Source: Proteus sp. FME41 (GTDB lineage Bacteria; Pseudomonadota; Gammaproteobacteria; Enterobacterales; Enterobacteriaceae). Taken from it: a DNA stretch of 64,000 nt. Shown here piece after piece: positions 1-8,604 of the stretch. Numbering within the stretch: the first letter of the stretch is position 1; every line of letters starts with the position of its first letter. The notes beneath the pieces are model-generated. The model ran no database searches. It was not told the origin of the DNA and saw only the letters and a list, made by a program, of their open reading frames with translations. Made by a program: the position numbers and the translations under genes. Location of the stretch: the NCBI RefSeq assembly GCF_014897315.1, contig NZ_JABUYL010000002.1:62001-126000 (forward strand), read 5' to 3'.

Positions 1-1
1 T

Positions 2-124
2 TATACCGGCCCAACAGCACCTGCGTTCTTAACGGACAATCTGCTGGCGGTGTTAAATGAGAAATTTGGTATGCGTTCTATCACTACACCAGAACAAGAT
101 CTTAAAGATATTCTTTCAGCTTAA
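2..124 (+). CDS. hcp: Hybrid cluster protein (hydroxylamine reductase), C-terminal end only
   Basis: The window opens inside a reading frame whose last 40 codons end in TAA at 122-124. The visible tail contains [10 protein letters not shown] and [11 protein letters not shown], which match the C-terminus of the hybrid cluster protein Hcp as I know it. Hcp is a cytoplasmic iron-sulfur-oxygen cluster protein that acts on nitric oxide or hydroxylamine under anaerobic nitrosative stress. The following gene is its reductase partner hcr, the usual hcp-hcr pairing, which supports the call. The catalytic cluster ligands lie left of the window and cannot be checked. Confidence 0.85.
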   Translation, partial: YTGPTAPAFLTDNLLAVLNEKFGMRSITTPEQDLKDILSA

Positions 125-145
125 TCGTTTAATTCATCATCATTG

Positions 146-165
146 CCGGAGCCTACGGGCTTCGG
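146..165 (+). other. Hairpin between hcp and hcr
   Basis: An 8-bp stem (CCGGAGCC at 146-153 with GGCTTCGG at 158-165, one G-U pair) closes a 4-base loop. It lies between the hcp stop and the hcr ribosome-binding site at 166-171. There is no T-run, so it is unlikely to be a terminator. It could affect mRNA processing or the relative expression of the two genes; this is inference. Confidence 0.5.
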
Positions 166-181
166 TAAGGAATCAATATCC

Positions 182-1186
182 ATGACGATGCCTACTTCCC
201 TTTGTCCTAATCGTATGCAAGTTCACTCAATAAATCAGGAAACCCCTGAAGTGTGGACACTGAATTTAATTAATCATGACTTTTATTCTTATAAACCAGG
301 TCAGTTTGCACTGGTGAGTATTAATAATAGTGATGAAACTATGCGCGCTTATACTATTTCATCTTCTCCAGGATTAAGCCCATTTATCACCTTAACCATT
401 CGCCGTTTAGAAAATGGGGTGGGCTCAGGTTGGTTAACATCACAAGTCAAACCGGGTGATTATCTCTGGTTGTCTGATGCCCAAGGTGAATTTACTTGTG
501 CTGGTAAAGAAGGTGCACGCTATTTAATGTTAGCGGCTGGATGTGGTATCACTCCGGTGATATCGATGACACGTTGGTTGTTAAATAATCAACCCAAGGC
601 AGATATTACAGTTATTTTTAATATTCGTGAACAAAGCCAGTTTATTTTTGAGAAAGAGTGGATCGAATTAGCAAATGCTTATCCCTATAATCTGAATTTT
701 ATTATGATGTCTAAATTACCTGATAATAAAGGGTTATTTAGTGGACGTATTTCTCAAGAAAAATTAACAGCATTAGTGCCTGATATCGCAAGTCGCACCG
801 TGATGTGTTGTGGCCCAAACAGTTATATGGAAGACACCGGACGTTTTGCAAGAAATCTTGGCGTACCTGCTGAGAATATCTTTATGGAACGTTTTGGCGA
901 TGAACCTGTTTGTGTTGATGAAAATGAACAATTAACCATGACAATTCGCCATCCACTATCACAAATTAAAGTGCCTGTGGGCGTCACTTTATTATCCGCG
1001 ATGGAAGAAAATAAAGTTCCCGTCTTTGCCGCTTGTCGTGCAGGAGTTTGTGGTAGTTGTAAAACGCGCCTTGTTAGTGGTGATTATGATGTTACTAGTA
1101 CCAGTACATTAACGCCTGAAGAGATAGCTCAAGGCTATGTCTTAGCATGTAGCTGCCGTTTAAAAGGTGATGTTGAGCTCGCATAA
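182..1186 (+). CDS. hcr: NADH oxidoreductase Hcr, reductase partner of Hcp
   Basis: Hcr passes electrons from NADH through FAD and a 2Fe-2S centre to Hcp. The 334-residue protein starts MTMPTSLCPNRMQVH, close to the E. coli Hcr start, so I use the ATG at 182. It has TAAGGA about 10 bases upstream; an earlier in-frame ATG at 143 lies within the intergenic hairpin and lacks that support. The N-terminal two thirds is a ferredoxin-reductase fold with the FAD motif RAYTISS and the nucleotide-binding stretch MLAAGCGITPVISM. The C-terminal ferredoxin domain carries the cluster cysteines in CRAGVCGSCK and a later CSC. It is 57 bases after hcp and probably cotranscribed. Confidence 0.93.
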   Translation: MTMPTSLCPNRMQVHSINQETPEVWTLNLINHDFYSYKPGQFALVSINNSDETMRAYTISSSPGLSPFITLTIRRLENGVGSGWLTSQVKPGDYLWLSDAQGEFTCAGKEGARYLMLAAGCGITPVISMTRWLLNNQPKADITVIFNIREQSQFIFEKEWIELANAYPYNLNFIMMSKLPDNKGLFSGRISQEKLTALVPDIASRTVMCCGPNSYMEDTGRFARNLGVPAENIFMERFGDEPVCVDENEQLTMTIRHPLSQIKVPVGVTLLSAMEENKVPVFAACRAGVCGSCKTRLVSGDYDVTSTSTLTPEEIAQGYVLACSCRLKGDVELA

Positions 1187-1230
1187 TCTCTTTTTTATTA
1201 AACTCTTTCCTTCTATTTTTCTGTTTTTTT

Positions 1231-1259
1231 ACCCTGTTAATTTATTAACGGGGTTTTTT
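1231..1259 (+). terminator. Rho-independent terminator after hcr
   Basis: The stem ACCCtGTTAA/TTAACgGGGT (1231-1240 and 1245-1254) has a short loop and is followed by a T-run. It lies 45 bases after the hcr stop codon. Confidence 0.8.
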
Positions 1260-1458
1260 ATGTCTATTCTTCCCATTAAATGTGGCATTAATCCGGAAAA
1301 TACCCTCTTTTATTTTAATTTAAACCCTGTTTTTATTTATTTAGAATAATAAAAATATTGAAAAGGGTGATTTCATGAAAATATATTTTAATGAGTGGGG
1401 AGTTTCCTTATAAACATTCTGCTATTATTTAAGTTATTGATTGGGTAAGGGGGGGTAT

Positions 1459-1794
1459 ATGAAAAAATTGTTAGTTATTTGTTTATTGGGTGTCATGTTA
1501 TCTGGCTGTGAAAAATCTCAACAAACCCTTGATGGCTCTAATGTAGAGTCACTACGTATGTCAATTGTTGAAATGCGTAATTCTCTCCCCCTTGATGAGC
1601 AAATACGTTTTGACGAAGCAATAGAATTGGCAATGCTTAATGATATTAACTTTAATGATTTAGTGATTGCTGGTCGTCATAATAATGCTGATCTAATCAC
1701 CCGAAAAATGTGCCAGTCATTAGATGGTAAAACGGTAAAAGAGATATTTTCACAAGCAGAAGAAATAAGAGTACAAAAATTAGCATTTAAATAA
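1459..1794 (+). CDS. Small predicted lipoprotein (DUF6694-like)
   Basis: This 111-residue protein has a lipoprotein signal peptide: MKKLLVICLLGVML followed by the lipobox LSGC, so Cys17 should be the lipidated residue. I start it at the ATG at 1459, preceded by a G-rich ribosome-binding site; the frame is open further upstream but without a signal-peptide-like start. The mature part is helical and acidic, with an LDGSNVESLRMSIVEMRNSL stretch like the small DUF6694 lipoproteins. Its function is unknown. It stands alone between the hcr terminator and the Mg2+ riboswitch. The family label is from memory and moderately secure; the lipoprotein assignment is strong. Confidence 0.75.
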   Translation: MKKLLVICLLGVMLSGCEKSQQTLDGSNVESLRMSIVEMRNSLPLDEQIRFDEAIELAMLNDINFNDLVIAGRHNNADLITRKMCQSLDGKTVKEIFSQAEEIRVQKLAFK

Positions 1795-2009
1795 TCAATT
1801 AATAAACAATTTATCTCTTTTTATACGATGTAAACTTTCGTAGGAAAACTTTACTCCTTTTTATATTTTCTTTTCGAATGTAATTATATTATTTAATTAT
1901 ACGGTGAATATTCTGACTGCTATTTTTCAATAGAACTTAAACAACATCGTTATCGTGCTTTTCATTATAGAGTGAGTGGTTATAATGCGCCGCGCATTCG
2001 CAAGAAAAT

Positions 2010-2185
2010 GGCAGTATCTCGTTAGGCGAGGCTCCTATACAAACACAGGTTACTGATCTGACGACGTCGAGAGACGCCCAAGATTAGGACAGGATATATC
2101 GACCGAAGGTATATCCCCATGTAACTTCCAGTATTTATTGGATACGTTGTATAGTGCTAAAACCGAGACGTGTAGATAGCTTTTG
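2010..2185 (+). promoter_or_regulatory. M-box (ykoK-type) Mg2+ riboswitch aptamer
   Basis: The segment carries the conserved M-box core: GTTAGGCGAGGCTCCTATAC at 2021-2040, ACGTCGAGAGACGCC at about 2064-2078, the AGGATATATCGACC block and, near the 3' end, AGTGCTAAAACC. TCTC just before the core and GAGA at about 2165 can form the closing stem. In known M-box RNAs, bound Mg2+ turns expression off. The gene downstream is an Mg2+ transporter, as expected. The 200 bases before it (1795-2000) hold no gene I can see and presumably contain the promoter. Confidence 0.93.
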
Positions 2186-2206
2186 CATTCTCGCTTCTGG
2201 TTTCGC

Positions 2207-2248
2207 CCCTATGGAGAACTGATTTGCTAAACACAAACAGTAATAGGG
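2207..2248 (+). promoter_or_regulatory. Hairpin covering the mgtE ribosome-binding site (riboswitch expression platform)
   Basis: CCCTAT at 2207-2212 is perfectly complementary to ATAGGG at 2243-2248, and the inside continues with an ACTG/CAGT plus TTTG/CAAA stem. The 3' arm contains the AGGGA ribosome-binding site of mgtE, 9 bases before its ATG. No T-run follows. The off state is therefore more likely to block translation than to terminate transcription. The pairing is seen directly; the switching mechanism is inferred. Confidence 0.65.
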
Positions 2249-2258
2249 AACCACAAAA

Positions 2259-3332
2259 ATGACCTTCAATATTCAAAATAAAATGGATGCTGTTTTAGTC
2301 GCAGATGCATCCTTAAATACACCGCAAAATAATTCAACTCAAGATCAATACAATCGTTTAAAAGATGATGCAACAATCAGTGCTTATATGAGCCAGTCTT
2401 ATATAGCAGTATCTGTCGCTGATTCGGTTGAAAATGTGAAAGCTCAACTTGTTAATGATTTAAAAGATGAATTAATACCAACTTATCTTTATGTAGTTGA
2501 TAAAGATAATTATCTTAATGGAATTTTACCCGTTAAATCATTATTAACAGCGGCTAATGATCGGTTTGTTTCTGATGTTATGCGTCACACTTTTTTTTCA
2601 GTATCACCTGAGCAAAATCGACATGATGTGTATCAATTGATTAGCCAGAGTGGCTTAGACAGCGTACCCGTGATGCATTTTGGTAAATTAGTGGGTGTGT
2701 TGCGTCCACAAGATATTGCTGAATTGATTGAAGATGAAAATACCCTAGATGCACAAATGCAAGGGGCGTCATCACCTTTAGAGCAGCCTTACTTAGAAAC
2801 CAGCCCAGTAACATTATGGCGCAAACGTGTTGTCTGGTTATTGATGTTGTTTGTGGCAGAAGCGTATACCAGTACGGTATTGCATGCCTTTGAGGATAGA
2901 TTAGAAGCAGCAATTTCATTAGCCTTCTTTATTCCGTTGCTGATTGGTACTGGGGGAAACAGTGGCACACAAATCACCTCAACCTTAGTACGTGCGATGG
3001 CATTAGGGGAAGTGAGCTTACGCAATGTTTGGTCTGTATTAAGAAAAGAGATAACCACATCTATCATGGTTGCGTTAACCATGGGAATTGCAGGCTTTGT
3101 GCGAGCTTGGTTCTTAGGTGTCGGAATGGAAGTGATGATTGTTGTTGGCTTAACGCTTGTTTCAATTACGGTTTGGAGTGCGGTTGTATCGTCTGTTATT
3201 CCAATGGTATTAAAGCGTTTAGGTATTGACCCTGCGGTTGTGTCAGCACCGTTTATCGCAACATTAATTGATGGTACCGGTCTTATTATCTACTTTGAAA
3301 TCGCGACTCATGTGATGAGCGAGTTTGCTTAA
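2259..3332 (+). CDS. mgtE: MgtE-family Mg2+ transporter lacking the N-terminal helical domain
   Basis: This 357-residue inner-membrane protein has two CBS domains (about residues 40-100 and 105-165), which in MgtE sense cytosolic Mg2+, followed by the five-helix transport domain (about 185-357). Family signatures are GTGGNSGTQ near residue 230 and DPAVVSAPFIATLIDGTG from residue 324. Typical MgtE proteins are about 450 residues and begin with a superhelical N domain; that domain is missing here and the N-terminus is a short unstructured stretch. The preceding M-box riboswitch supports an Mg2+ uptake role. A terminator follows directly, so the gene is probably monocistronic. Confidence 0.9.
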   Translation: MTFNIQNKMDAVLVADASLNTPQNNSTQDQYNRLKDDATISAYMSQSYIAVSVADSVENVKAQLVNDLKDELIPTYLYVVDKDNYLNGILPVKSLLTAANDRFVSDVMRHTFFSVSPEQNRHDVYQLISQSGLDSVPVMHFGKLVGVLRPQDIAELIEDENTLDAQMQGASSPLEQPYLETSPVTLWRKRVVWLLMLFVAEAYTSTVLHAFEDRLEAAISLAFFIPLLIGTGGNSGTQITSTLVRAMALGEVSLRNVWSVLRKEITTSIMVALTMGIAGFVRAWFLGVGMEVMIVVGLTLVSITVWSAVVSSVIPMVLKRLGIDPAVVSAPFIATLIDGTGLIIYFEIATHVMSEFA

Positions 3333-3358
3333 GACAATTCCACGTATTCTTTCCCAAG

Positions 3359-3401
3359 ATAAAGCCGATGTGACTCAATAAACACATCGGCTTTATTTTT
3401 T
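3359..3401 (+). terminator. Terminator after mgtE
   Basis: A perfect 14-bp stem (3359-3372 with 3383-3396) is followed by a T-run to 3401. The convergent sprT gene ends just beyond it, and A residues before the stem may let it serve both strands weakly. Confidence 0.85.
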
Positions 3402-3411
3402 CCTGCGCTAA

Positions 3412-3918
3412 TTAGTACTCGATAAACTGTAAAATAGACTGACAATGGCGGCAGCGATATTGAGTTTCACCCCGTAATACTTTGTTGTGACGCCGAAGGG
3501 TCAACTGGTGTTCTTCTTCACAATGGCAAGTATAACGAAACGTTTTGGCTTTAACGGCGCTGACATCAAAGTGATGAGTACGTTTAGCCGAAACGTGTAG
3601 CACTGTTTCCATCATCCACTTCCATTCTTTCCCGTGAGGCGCTACACGACCAAAGTGCCGGCTTACTAATAAGTGCGCTAATTCATGGGGAATAACTTCC
3701 TCAATAAAATTCTGTTTATTTTCAATCAATAATGTAGGATTAATACGGATTTCCCAATTTGCATAATAGGCACTGCCTGCAATAGTGCCTCTCTGATTAT
3801 AATGTAGAGTAGGTTCTGGGTAATTTGTATTAAGATAAAGATTAGCCTGCTGCAATTTTTCACGCAGTGTTCGCATAACGCTTTGCACTAAGGCGATGGG
3901 GACTCTTACCGTTTTCAT
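3412..3918 (-). CDS. sprT: SprT-family zinc-dependent protein
   Basis: This 168-residue protein aligns along its length with E. coli SprT. It has the metalloprotease-like motif HELAH in [20 protein letters not shown], the block [10 protein letters not shown], and a C-terminal zinc ribbon (CHCEEEHQL and CRHCQ). I start it at MKTVRVPIA (3918), which matches E. coli; the open frame extends 18 codons further upstream without a conserved start. Its role in enterobacteria is not well defined; the SprT-like domain suggests a peptidase. It lies between mgtE and a divergent sulfur-response operon and probably has its own promoter. Confidence 0.92.
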   Translation of the reverse strand: MKTVRVPIALVQSVMRTLREKLQQANLYLNTNYPEPTLHYNQRGTIAGSAYYANWEIRINPTLLIENKQNFIEEVIPHELAHLLVSRHFGRVAPHGKEWKWMMETVLHVSAKRTHHFDVSAVKAKTFRYTCHCEEEHQLTLRRHNKVLRGETQYRCRHCQSILQFIEY

Positions 3919-4023
3919 GTTACAGAGCATATAGCGCCTTATACAAACACGCAATAAAAAGAAAACTTGCACAATATATAAATTAACATATTATTAAAAA
4001 GTATATTGATTATGGAGTTTACC

Positions 4024-4347
4024 ATGACACAACGAGTTCAACCTGATTTATTAGATGCAATGAAATTGGCGGCTAATGAAGCGTCTAGCATGCTTAAGAC
4101 GCTAGGAAATGGCGATCGCCTCTTATTATTGTGTCAGCTAAGTCAGGGCGAAAAAAGTGTGAGTGAATTAGAAGAGAGTTTAGGTATTCGTCAACCGACA
4201 CTTTCTCAACAACTAACCGTTTTGCGAAATGAAGGGTTAGTGAATACTCGTCGTGATGGAAAACGTATCTTCTATTCTATTGCTGATGAAAAAGTATTAG
4301 TGCTACTCAATACGCTTTATCAGCTTTATTGCCCTATAGCAGGTTAA
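4024..4347 (+). CDS. ArsR-family repressor of the BigR/YgaV (persulfide-sensing) type
   Basis: This 107-residue winged-helix protein belongs to the ArsR family. The DNA-recognition region is VSELEESLGIRQPTLSQQLT and the wing is RRDGKRIFYSI. Two cysteines, C37 in LLLLCQLS and C103 in the terminal LYCPIAG, lie where BigR, SqrR and YgaV carry the pair that forms a di- or polysulfide link. The ATG at 4024 is chosen because TGGAG lies 7 bases before it. The next gene begins 3 bases after the stop, giving the usual operon with a YeeE/YedE transporter. The 5' spacer contains AATATA/TATATT-like repeats that could be its operator, so autoregulation is likely. Confidence 0.85.
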   Translation: MTQRVQPDLLDAMKLAANEASSMLKTLGNGDRLLLLCQLSQGEKSVSELEESLGIRQPTLSQQLTVLRNEGLVNTRRDGKRIFYSIADEKVLVLLNTLYQLYCPIAG

Positions 4348-4350
4348 TTT

Positions 4351-4785
4351 ATGAATATAGATTGGGTTCACTTTACGCCGTTAAGTGCGGCAATTGGTGG
4401 GCTTATGATAGGTGCTGCGGCCGCTCTTTTACTGTTATTTAATGGCCGCATTGCAGGAATAAGCGGTATTTTAGGCGGCATTTTATCAACAAAACAGCAG
4501 GGGAATGGCTGGCGTTGGGCATTTCTAGTTGGCATGTTAATCGCACCTACACTCTTTTATTTTTTTGATACCCCTTTGTCACCCGTTATTGAAACATCAC
4601 CTTGGATGTTGATTATTGCCGGTGTGCTGGTGGGAGCAGGGACACGTTTAGGTAATGGTTGCACAAGTGGTCATGGTATTTGTGGGTTAGCGCGATTATC
4701 ACGTCGTTCTATAGTTGCTGTTTTGGTGTTTATGGTGACGGCTTTTATTACTGTTTATATTCAACGCCATGTAATAGGAGGCTAA
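4351..4785 (+). CDS. YeeE/YedE-family sulfur-compound transporter, first half
   Basis: This 144-residue membrane protein has about four helices and the family signature GNGCTSGHGICGLARLS near residues 101-117, which contains the cysteine used for thiosulfate-type substrates in YeeE proteins. It is half the length of full YeeE, and the second half is the next gene. The pair corresponds to the split transporters often called PmpA and PmpB in BigR-type operons. It probably moves thiosulfate or a related reduced sulfur compound; the exact substrate is inferred. It starts 3 bases after the repressor stop codon and is clearly cotranscribed. Confidence 0.85.
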   Translation: MNIDWVHFTPLSAAIGGLMIGAAAALLLLFNGRIAGISGILGGILSTKQQGNGWRWAFLVGMLIAPTLFYFFDTPLSPVIETSPWMLIIAGVLVGAGTRLGNGCTSGHGICGLARLSRRSIVAVLVFMVTAFITVYIQRHVIGG

Positions 4786-4789
4786 CAAA

Positions 4790-5209
4790 ATGACAAAGCT
4801 CGTTGCTTTTCTTTGTGGTCTTCTCTTTAGTGCGGGATTGATTGTTGGTGGTATGAGTAACCCGCAAAAAATCTTAGGATTTTTGGATATTACAGGAAAT
4901 TGGGATCCTTCTTTATTGATAATCATGGGCGCAGGCCTGGTTGTCAGTATTATTGGTTATCAATTAACTCGCCGTAGACAACAAAGTGTATTAGCGTGCC
5001 CTTTAACTATTCCAACCAATAAAGTCATTGATAAACCATTGGTGTTAGGCAGTGTGTTATTTGGTCTTGGTTGGGGATTAGCTGGAATTTGCCCAGGCCC
5101 TGGTTTGGTATTAGCCGGAGCTGGGTTTTATCAAGGTATTTTATTTGTTCTTGCCATGATAGTGGGCTGGCTATTTGTTGGGCTTTTTCGTAAATCGCCG
5201 CAAGGATAA
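4790..5209 (+). CDS. YeeE/YedE-family sulfur-compound transporter, second half (DUF6691-like)
   Basis: This 139-residue membrane protein complements the preceding gene. It starts MTKLVAFLCGLLFSAGLIVG, contains GGMSNPQKILGFLD near residue 20, and has the second-half cysteine signature GWGLAGICPGPGL near residues 95-107. Together the two proteins provide the two pseudo-symmetric halves that are fused in E. coli YeeE. It starts 4 bases after the first half, with AGGAGG in the preceding codons as ribosome-binding site. A hairpin follows the gene and closes the three-gene operon. Confidence 0.85.
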   Translation: MTKLVAFLCGLLFSAGLIVGGMSNPQKILGFLDITGNWDPSLLIIMGAGLVVSIIGYQLTRRRQQSVLACPLTIPTNKVIDKPLVLGSVLFGLGWGLAGICPGPGLVLAGAGFYQGILFVLAMIVGWLFVGLFRKSPQG

Positions 5210-5238
5210 TTTAATCTTACAGTATTAGCCAAAATGTT

Positions 5239-5264
5239 AAACGGGAAGCCTGTGCTTCCCGTTT
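5239..5264. terminator. Hairpin between convergent transporter and cellulose operons
   Basis: AAACGGGAAG (5239-5248) pairs with CTTCCCGTTT (5255-5264). The T-tail is interrupted on both strands. Its position between two converging operons suggests a shared terminator. Confidence 0.65.
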
Positions 5265-5285
5265 GTATATTAAATACATTGAACA

Positions 5286-8200
5286 TTATTTAAAGTCAGC
5301 ATAAGGAATAAGAGGATTTGGCGGTAAATCCAAATCACCATTCCAGCCATCAAAAGAATAGCGTAAGTACATTAATGCATGGCTTGGGGTATAGTTTTTC
5401 GCTTGTTGAATATCAATAGCGGCACCAATAAACCAATGCGGTGTAATGCGATGTTCAACTAATGCTCTTGCGGTATAACCAACACCAGTACCTGAGTCAC
5501 CTTCATCAATCGCATTGCGCTCTTGATAATAAAGTTTCATCATCTCTTCTCGATCTTCGGGACTAAGTTCATTCATATAGCGATTAAACTTATCGACGGA
5601 GACGAGATTTTGTAAGGGGTAGCGTTTTCTGTCATCCGTTTGAGAGTAAGACCAAGAAACGGAGCCTGATAATTCCCAAGACCAATTTTCAGTACGTTCG
5701 CGATAATTAATGGGAAGCCCTAAAGAGACATATTTTTGTGGACTATAATAGCCACCTTGACCTAAAGTGTAGCCGCTTAAGTCTTTATCATAATGCCAAA
5801 GCATAGTACTTAAACCGACAGAAACACGGCGGTTGTTTTCATTGATAAGTTTATAATAATAGCCACCCATACCTCGAACACTGCTATTATCTTCAACGTT
5901 TTTACCTGTCAGTTTATCAATGGAAACTTCCCCCCAGTAGCCGTCTTTTCCGCCTAAGTCATAACTCCCGCTTAAACGAACGCCCGTTCTTCTCACACCG
6001 CCCCATATTTGGTTAGTCCAAATATCTCGTTGACCACCAAAAGCAAGTAAAGAGCTATTAACTGGGCGACGGTGAACATCAAGTGTCCAGCCAACATTAA
6101 AAACATCACGACTATAGGCAATTTTACCGACCCAATCTGTGACTTCAAAACCTAACGGTGTTGTACCCAGATCCCATTGCCATTGACCATTTTCCCAGCC
6201 AATCGCAGGACTGACACCAAACGCTTTTTGTTCTAGTGGGGAACAACCTGTACGGTAACAAGACCCAAATTTAGAATCATAAGGTGATGTACCCAGTTTT
6301 CCGCTATTGAGATTAACTAAATCTGCTCGCCAGAAGAAACGACCATCATAAACAGGGTGATCAAGTTGTAACATGGTGGTGTGGGCACGTAGTTTTGAAT
6401 AGCCCTCACTACCACTAGAGCCCCAGTAATCATGTTCAAGAGTAAAACGCCACTCTTGCTGACGATAGAGTGATTCAGCATCAGCTCGTAAGCTTCGAGA
6501 TAACCAATTATCTTTTTCGTCATTACGCATTAACGTAGTGTATTCACTATTATTTTTTGGCAACCTATCTGTTATTCCATCCTTGATCATGGCTTGCTGA
6601 TAATAATAGTGGGCTTGTTGACGATGTTGGCTATCACGCTGAAAACGTCCAATATCTCGTAACACTAAAGCATCCGCACTGTCGGGTTCAATTTCAATTT
6701 GGCGGGCTAAGTAAGCAAAGTAGTGTTGTGCTTTCTCGGTATTACCCACCTCTTTTTCTGCATTGGCGACACGTCTAAGAGAATTGCTATTAAATTGGTT
6801 GGGTGAAAGGGTTTCTATTTTGGCAAGATAGTATTTTGCCTGTATTTTTTGACCTTGTTCTAAGGCGATATCTGTCGCACCTAATAATGCGGTTTCATTG
6901 TTAGGTTCTAGATTTAGAGCAGTATGGTAATAACTTAAAGCTTGTTCAAGGTTATTTCTCTCTTGAGCCCAGTTTGCTAATAGCAAATAAGTCTGAGTTT
7001 TTTGCTCTGGTGGAATATGAGCAAAAAGATAATCGACAGCTTGTTGTTCTTGGCCTTTAGCACGTAGAGACTCAGCATGCGCTAATGTTTGACCAAAGCG
7101 TAATCGACTGTCTAGGGCTTTAACACTTTCACTGCGTTGGGGTAATGGAATGGCTTCTAGTGTATTGAGGGCTTGTGTTTCTCGTCCTGTTTTATTCAGA
7201 TATAAGGCATAGGCATAAAGGCGAGAGGGATCATTAGGGAGGCGGCGATTAAGTTGATTAAAATATTCTTCAGCAACAGGGGCTTGTTGAGTTATTAATA
7301 AATCATCAGTAAGGCGATAAATATTCCAAATATCATTGGGATAATCTTTAGCAATTGCCTTACGTTTTTCAATCGCGCTTAGGTATTGTTCTTTATGCTC
7401 ATCGTCAGCGGCTAAATCTTGTCTGATACCTGAAATGATATAGCTATAATCTTCTGCCAAATTTTTATATTGTCTTGGCGTTAAACTAGCAATAAATTGT
7501 TGTGCCTTTTCATGGGACTGTTGGCGATAAAGCTTCGCTAAACTATGTAAAGTGGCAGCATGATTGGGTTGATATTTTAACGCCTGTAAATAATGGGTTT
7601 CCGCTATCTCCAATTGGCGCTGGGCAACAGCGATATCCCCTAAGCCAAGATAAGGTTCACTTTCATAAGGGCTTAATTTATTAAGTTGATTGAAATAGCG
7701 CGCAGCTAATTCATAATCTTGTTTTAATAGGGCATCATCTGCTTTTGAAAGTAAATACCAATATTGATTAGACTGCAACATTGTTCGCCATTGACCACTG
7801 TTATCATGATTAGGTGCTAATTTCAGCGCCTGAGAAAGATAAAAAATTGCCGCACCACGTTGATTAGCACGAGAATAGCGCACCCCTAATGCACCCACCA
7901 CATCGGCATTATCCGGTTGTTGGCGTACTTTTTGTTTTAATGTAGCAATAGGCAATGAAGTAACATCTACTTTTGATGTTAGGGTTGCAGCAGTGCTCGT
8001 TGCTACTGTGGTAGATTGCTGTTGTTGCTGATAAAGCGCCGCTATTTTCGTATTTTGTGGATATTGGCGGTAAATAGAGTTAAGGCGGTCTAATTTATCC
8101 TCATGAGAGGATTGCATTAGCACTTGAATATATTCAAGTGCTAATGTTTCATCAGGGGGCATTCCTCGATAAATTTCATCGTATAAATTTAGTGCATCGT

Positions 8201-8600
8201 CATAACGCCCAGCCGTTCGATAAAGCTGGGCTCTTTGTAGTTTTTGTCTATTAACATCTGTTGTTAGAGATAATGTTTTTATTGCACGCTGATATTGCTC
8301 TGATTGTGGAAATTGAGCCCCTAATTGAGTAAATAATCGCTGTGCTTTTGCATTATCTTTTTGTTTAATTGCAAACTGAATTTGCATTAATAGGATATTA
8401 GGATCATTCGGTTTAATTAATGATAAACGGTATAACGATTGTGCTACCAACGCTTCATTTCCAGTGGACGTTCCTAATCTCACTTGAGCTTGCAAAAAGG
8501 CTTCTGTTGATTCTTCACTGGCTTGCGTGACAGGCAAGAAGCCTGTCAGCACAAAGAGAGCAATAATAGATTGTCGATGCGAGTGACCAAAATGCCACAT
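5286..8600 (-). CDS. bcsC: Cellulose export outer-membrane protein BcsC
   Basis: BcsC exports the cellulose chain across the periplasm and outer membrane. The 1104-residue protein has a signal peptide (positively charged start, SIIALFVLTGFLPV core, likely cleavage after TQA), a long series of TPR repeats over about residues 30-700, and a C-terminal beta-barrel region (about 770-1104) ending in F-D-F-K-like aromatic strands. E. coli BcsC is slightly longer. The start is 4 bases after the bcsB stop, so the genes are coupled. In E. coli bcsZ lies between bcsB and bcsC; here there is no room for it. Confidence 0.93.
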   Translation of the reverse strand: MWHFGHSHRQSIIALFVLTGFLPVTQASEESTEAFLQAQVRLGTSTGNEALVAQSLYRLSLIKPNDPNILLMQIQFAIKQKDNAKAQRLFTQLGAQFPQSEQYQRAIKTLSLTTDVNRQKLQRAQLYRTAGRYDDALNLYDEIYRGMPPDETLALEYIQVLMQSSHEDKLDRLNSIYRQYPQNTKIAALYQQQQQSTTVATSTAATLTSKVDVTSLPIATLKQKVRQQPDNADVVGALGVRYSRANQRGAAIFYLSQALKLAPNHDNSGQWRTMLQSNQYWYLLSKADDALLKQDYELAARYFNQLNKLSPYESEPYLGLGDIAVAQRQLEIAETHYLQALKYQPNHAATLHSLAKLYRQQSHEKAQQFIASLTPRQYKNLAEDYSYIISGIRQDLAADDEHKEQYLSAIEKRKAIAKDYPNDIWNIYRLTDDLLITQQAPVAEEYFNQLNRRLPNDPSRLYAYALYLNKTGRETQALNTLEAIPLPQRSESVKALDSRLRFGQTLAHAESLRAKGQEQQAVDYLFAHIPPEQKTQTYLLLANWAQERNNLEQALSYYHTALNLEPNNETALLGATDIALEQGQKIQAKYYLAKIETLSPNQFNSNSLRRVANAEKEVGNTEKAQHYFAYLARQIEIEPDSADALVLRDIGRFQRDSQHRQQAHYYYQQAMIKDGITDRLPKNNSEYTTLMRNDEKDNWLSRSLRADAESLYRQQEWRFTLEHDYWGSSGSEGYSKLRAHTTMLQLDHPVYDGRFFWRADLVNLNSGKLGTSPYDSKFGSCYRTGCSPLEQKAFGVSPAIGWENGQWQWDLGTTPLGFEVTDWVGKIAYSRDVFNVGWTLDVHRRPVNSSLLAFGGQRDIWTNQIWGGVRRTGVRLSGSYDLGGKDGYWGEVSIDKLTGKNVEDNSSVRGMGGYYYKLINENNRRVSVGLSTMLWHYDKDLSGYTLGQGGYYSPQKYVSLGLPINYRERTENWSWELSGSVSWSYSQTDDRKRYPLQNLVSVDKFNRYMNELSPEDREEMMKLYYQERNAIDEGDSGTGVGYTARALVEHRITPHWFIGAAIDIQQAKNYTPSHALMYLRYSFDGWNGDLDLPPNPLIPYADFK

Positions 8601-8604
8601 AGCC

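Noticed and set aside
1167-1349. 60-codon plus-strand frame after hcr
   Set aside because: It overlaps the hcr end and runs through the hcr terminator; composition is Phe/Leu/Ile-rich AT noise and no ribosome-binding site is seen.
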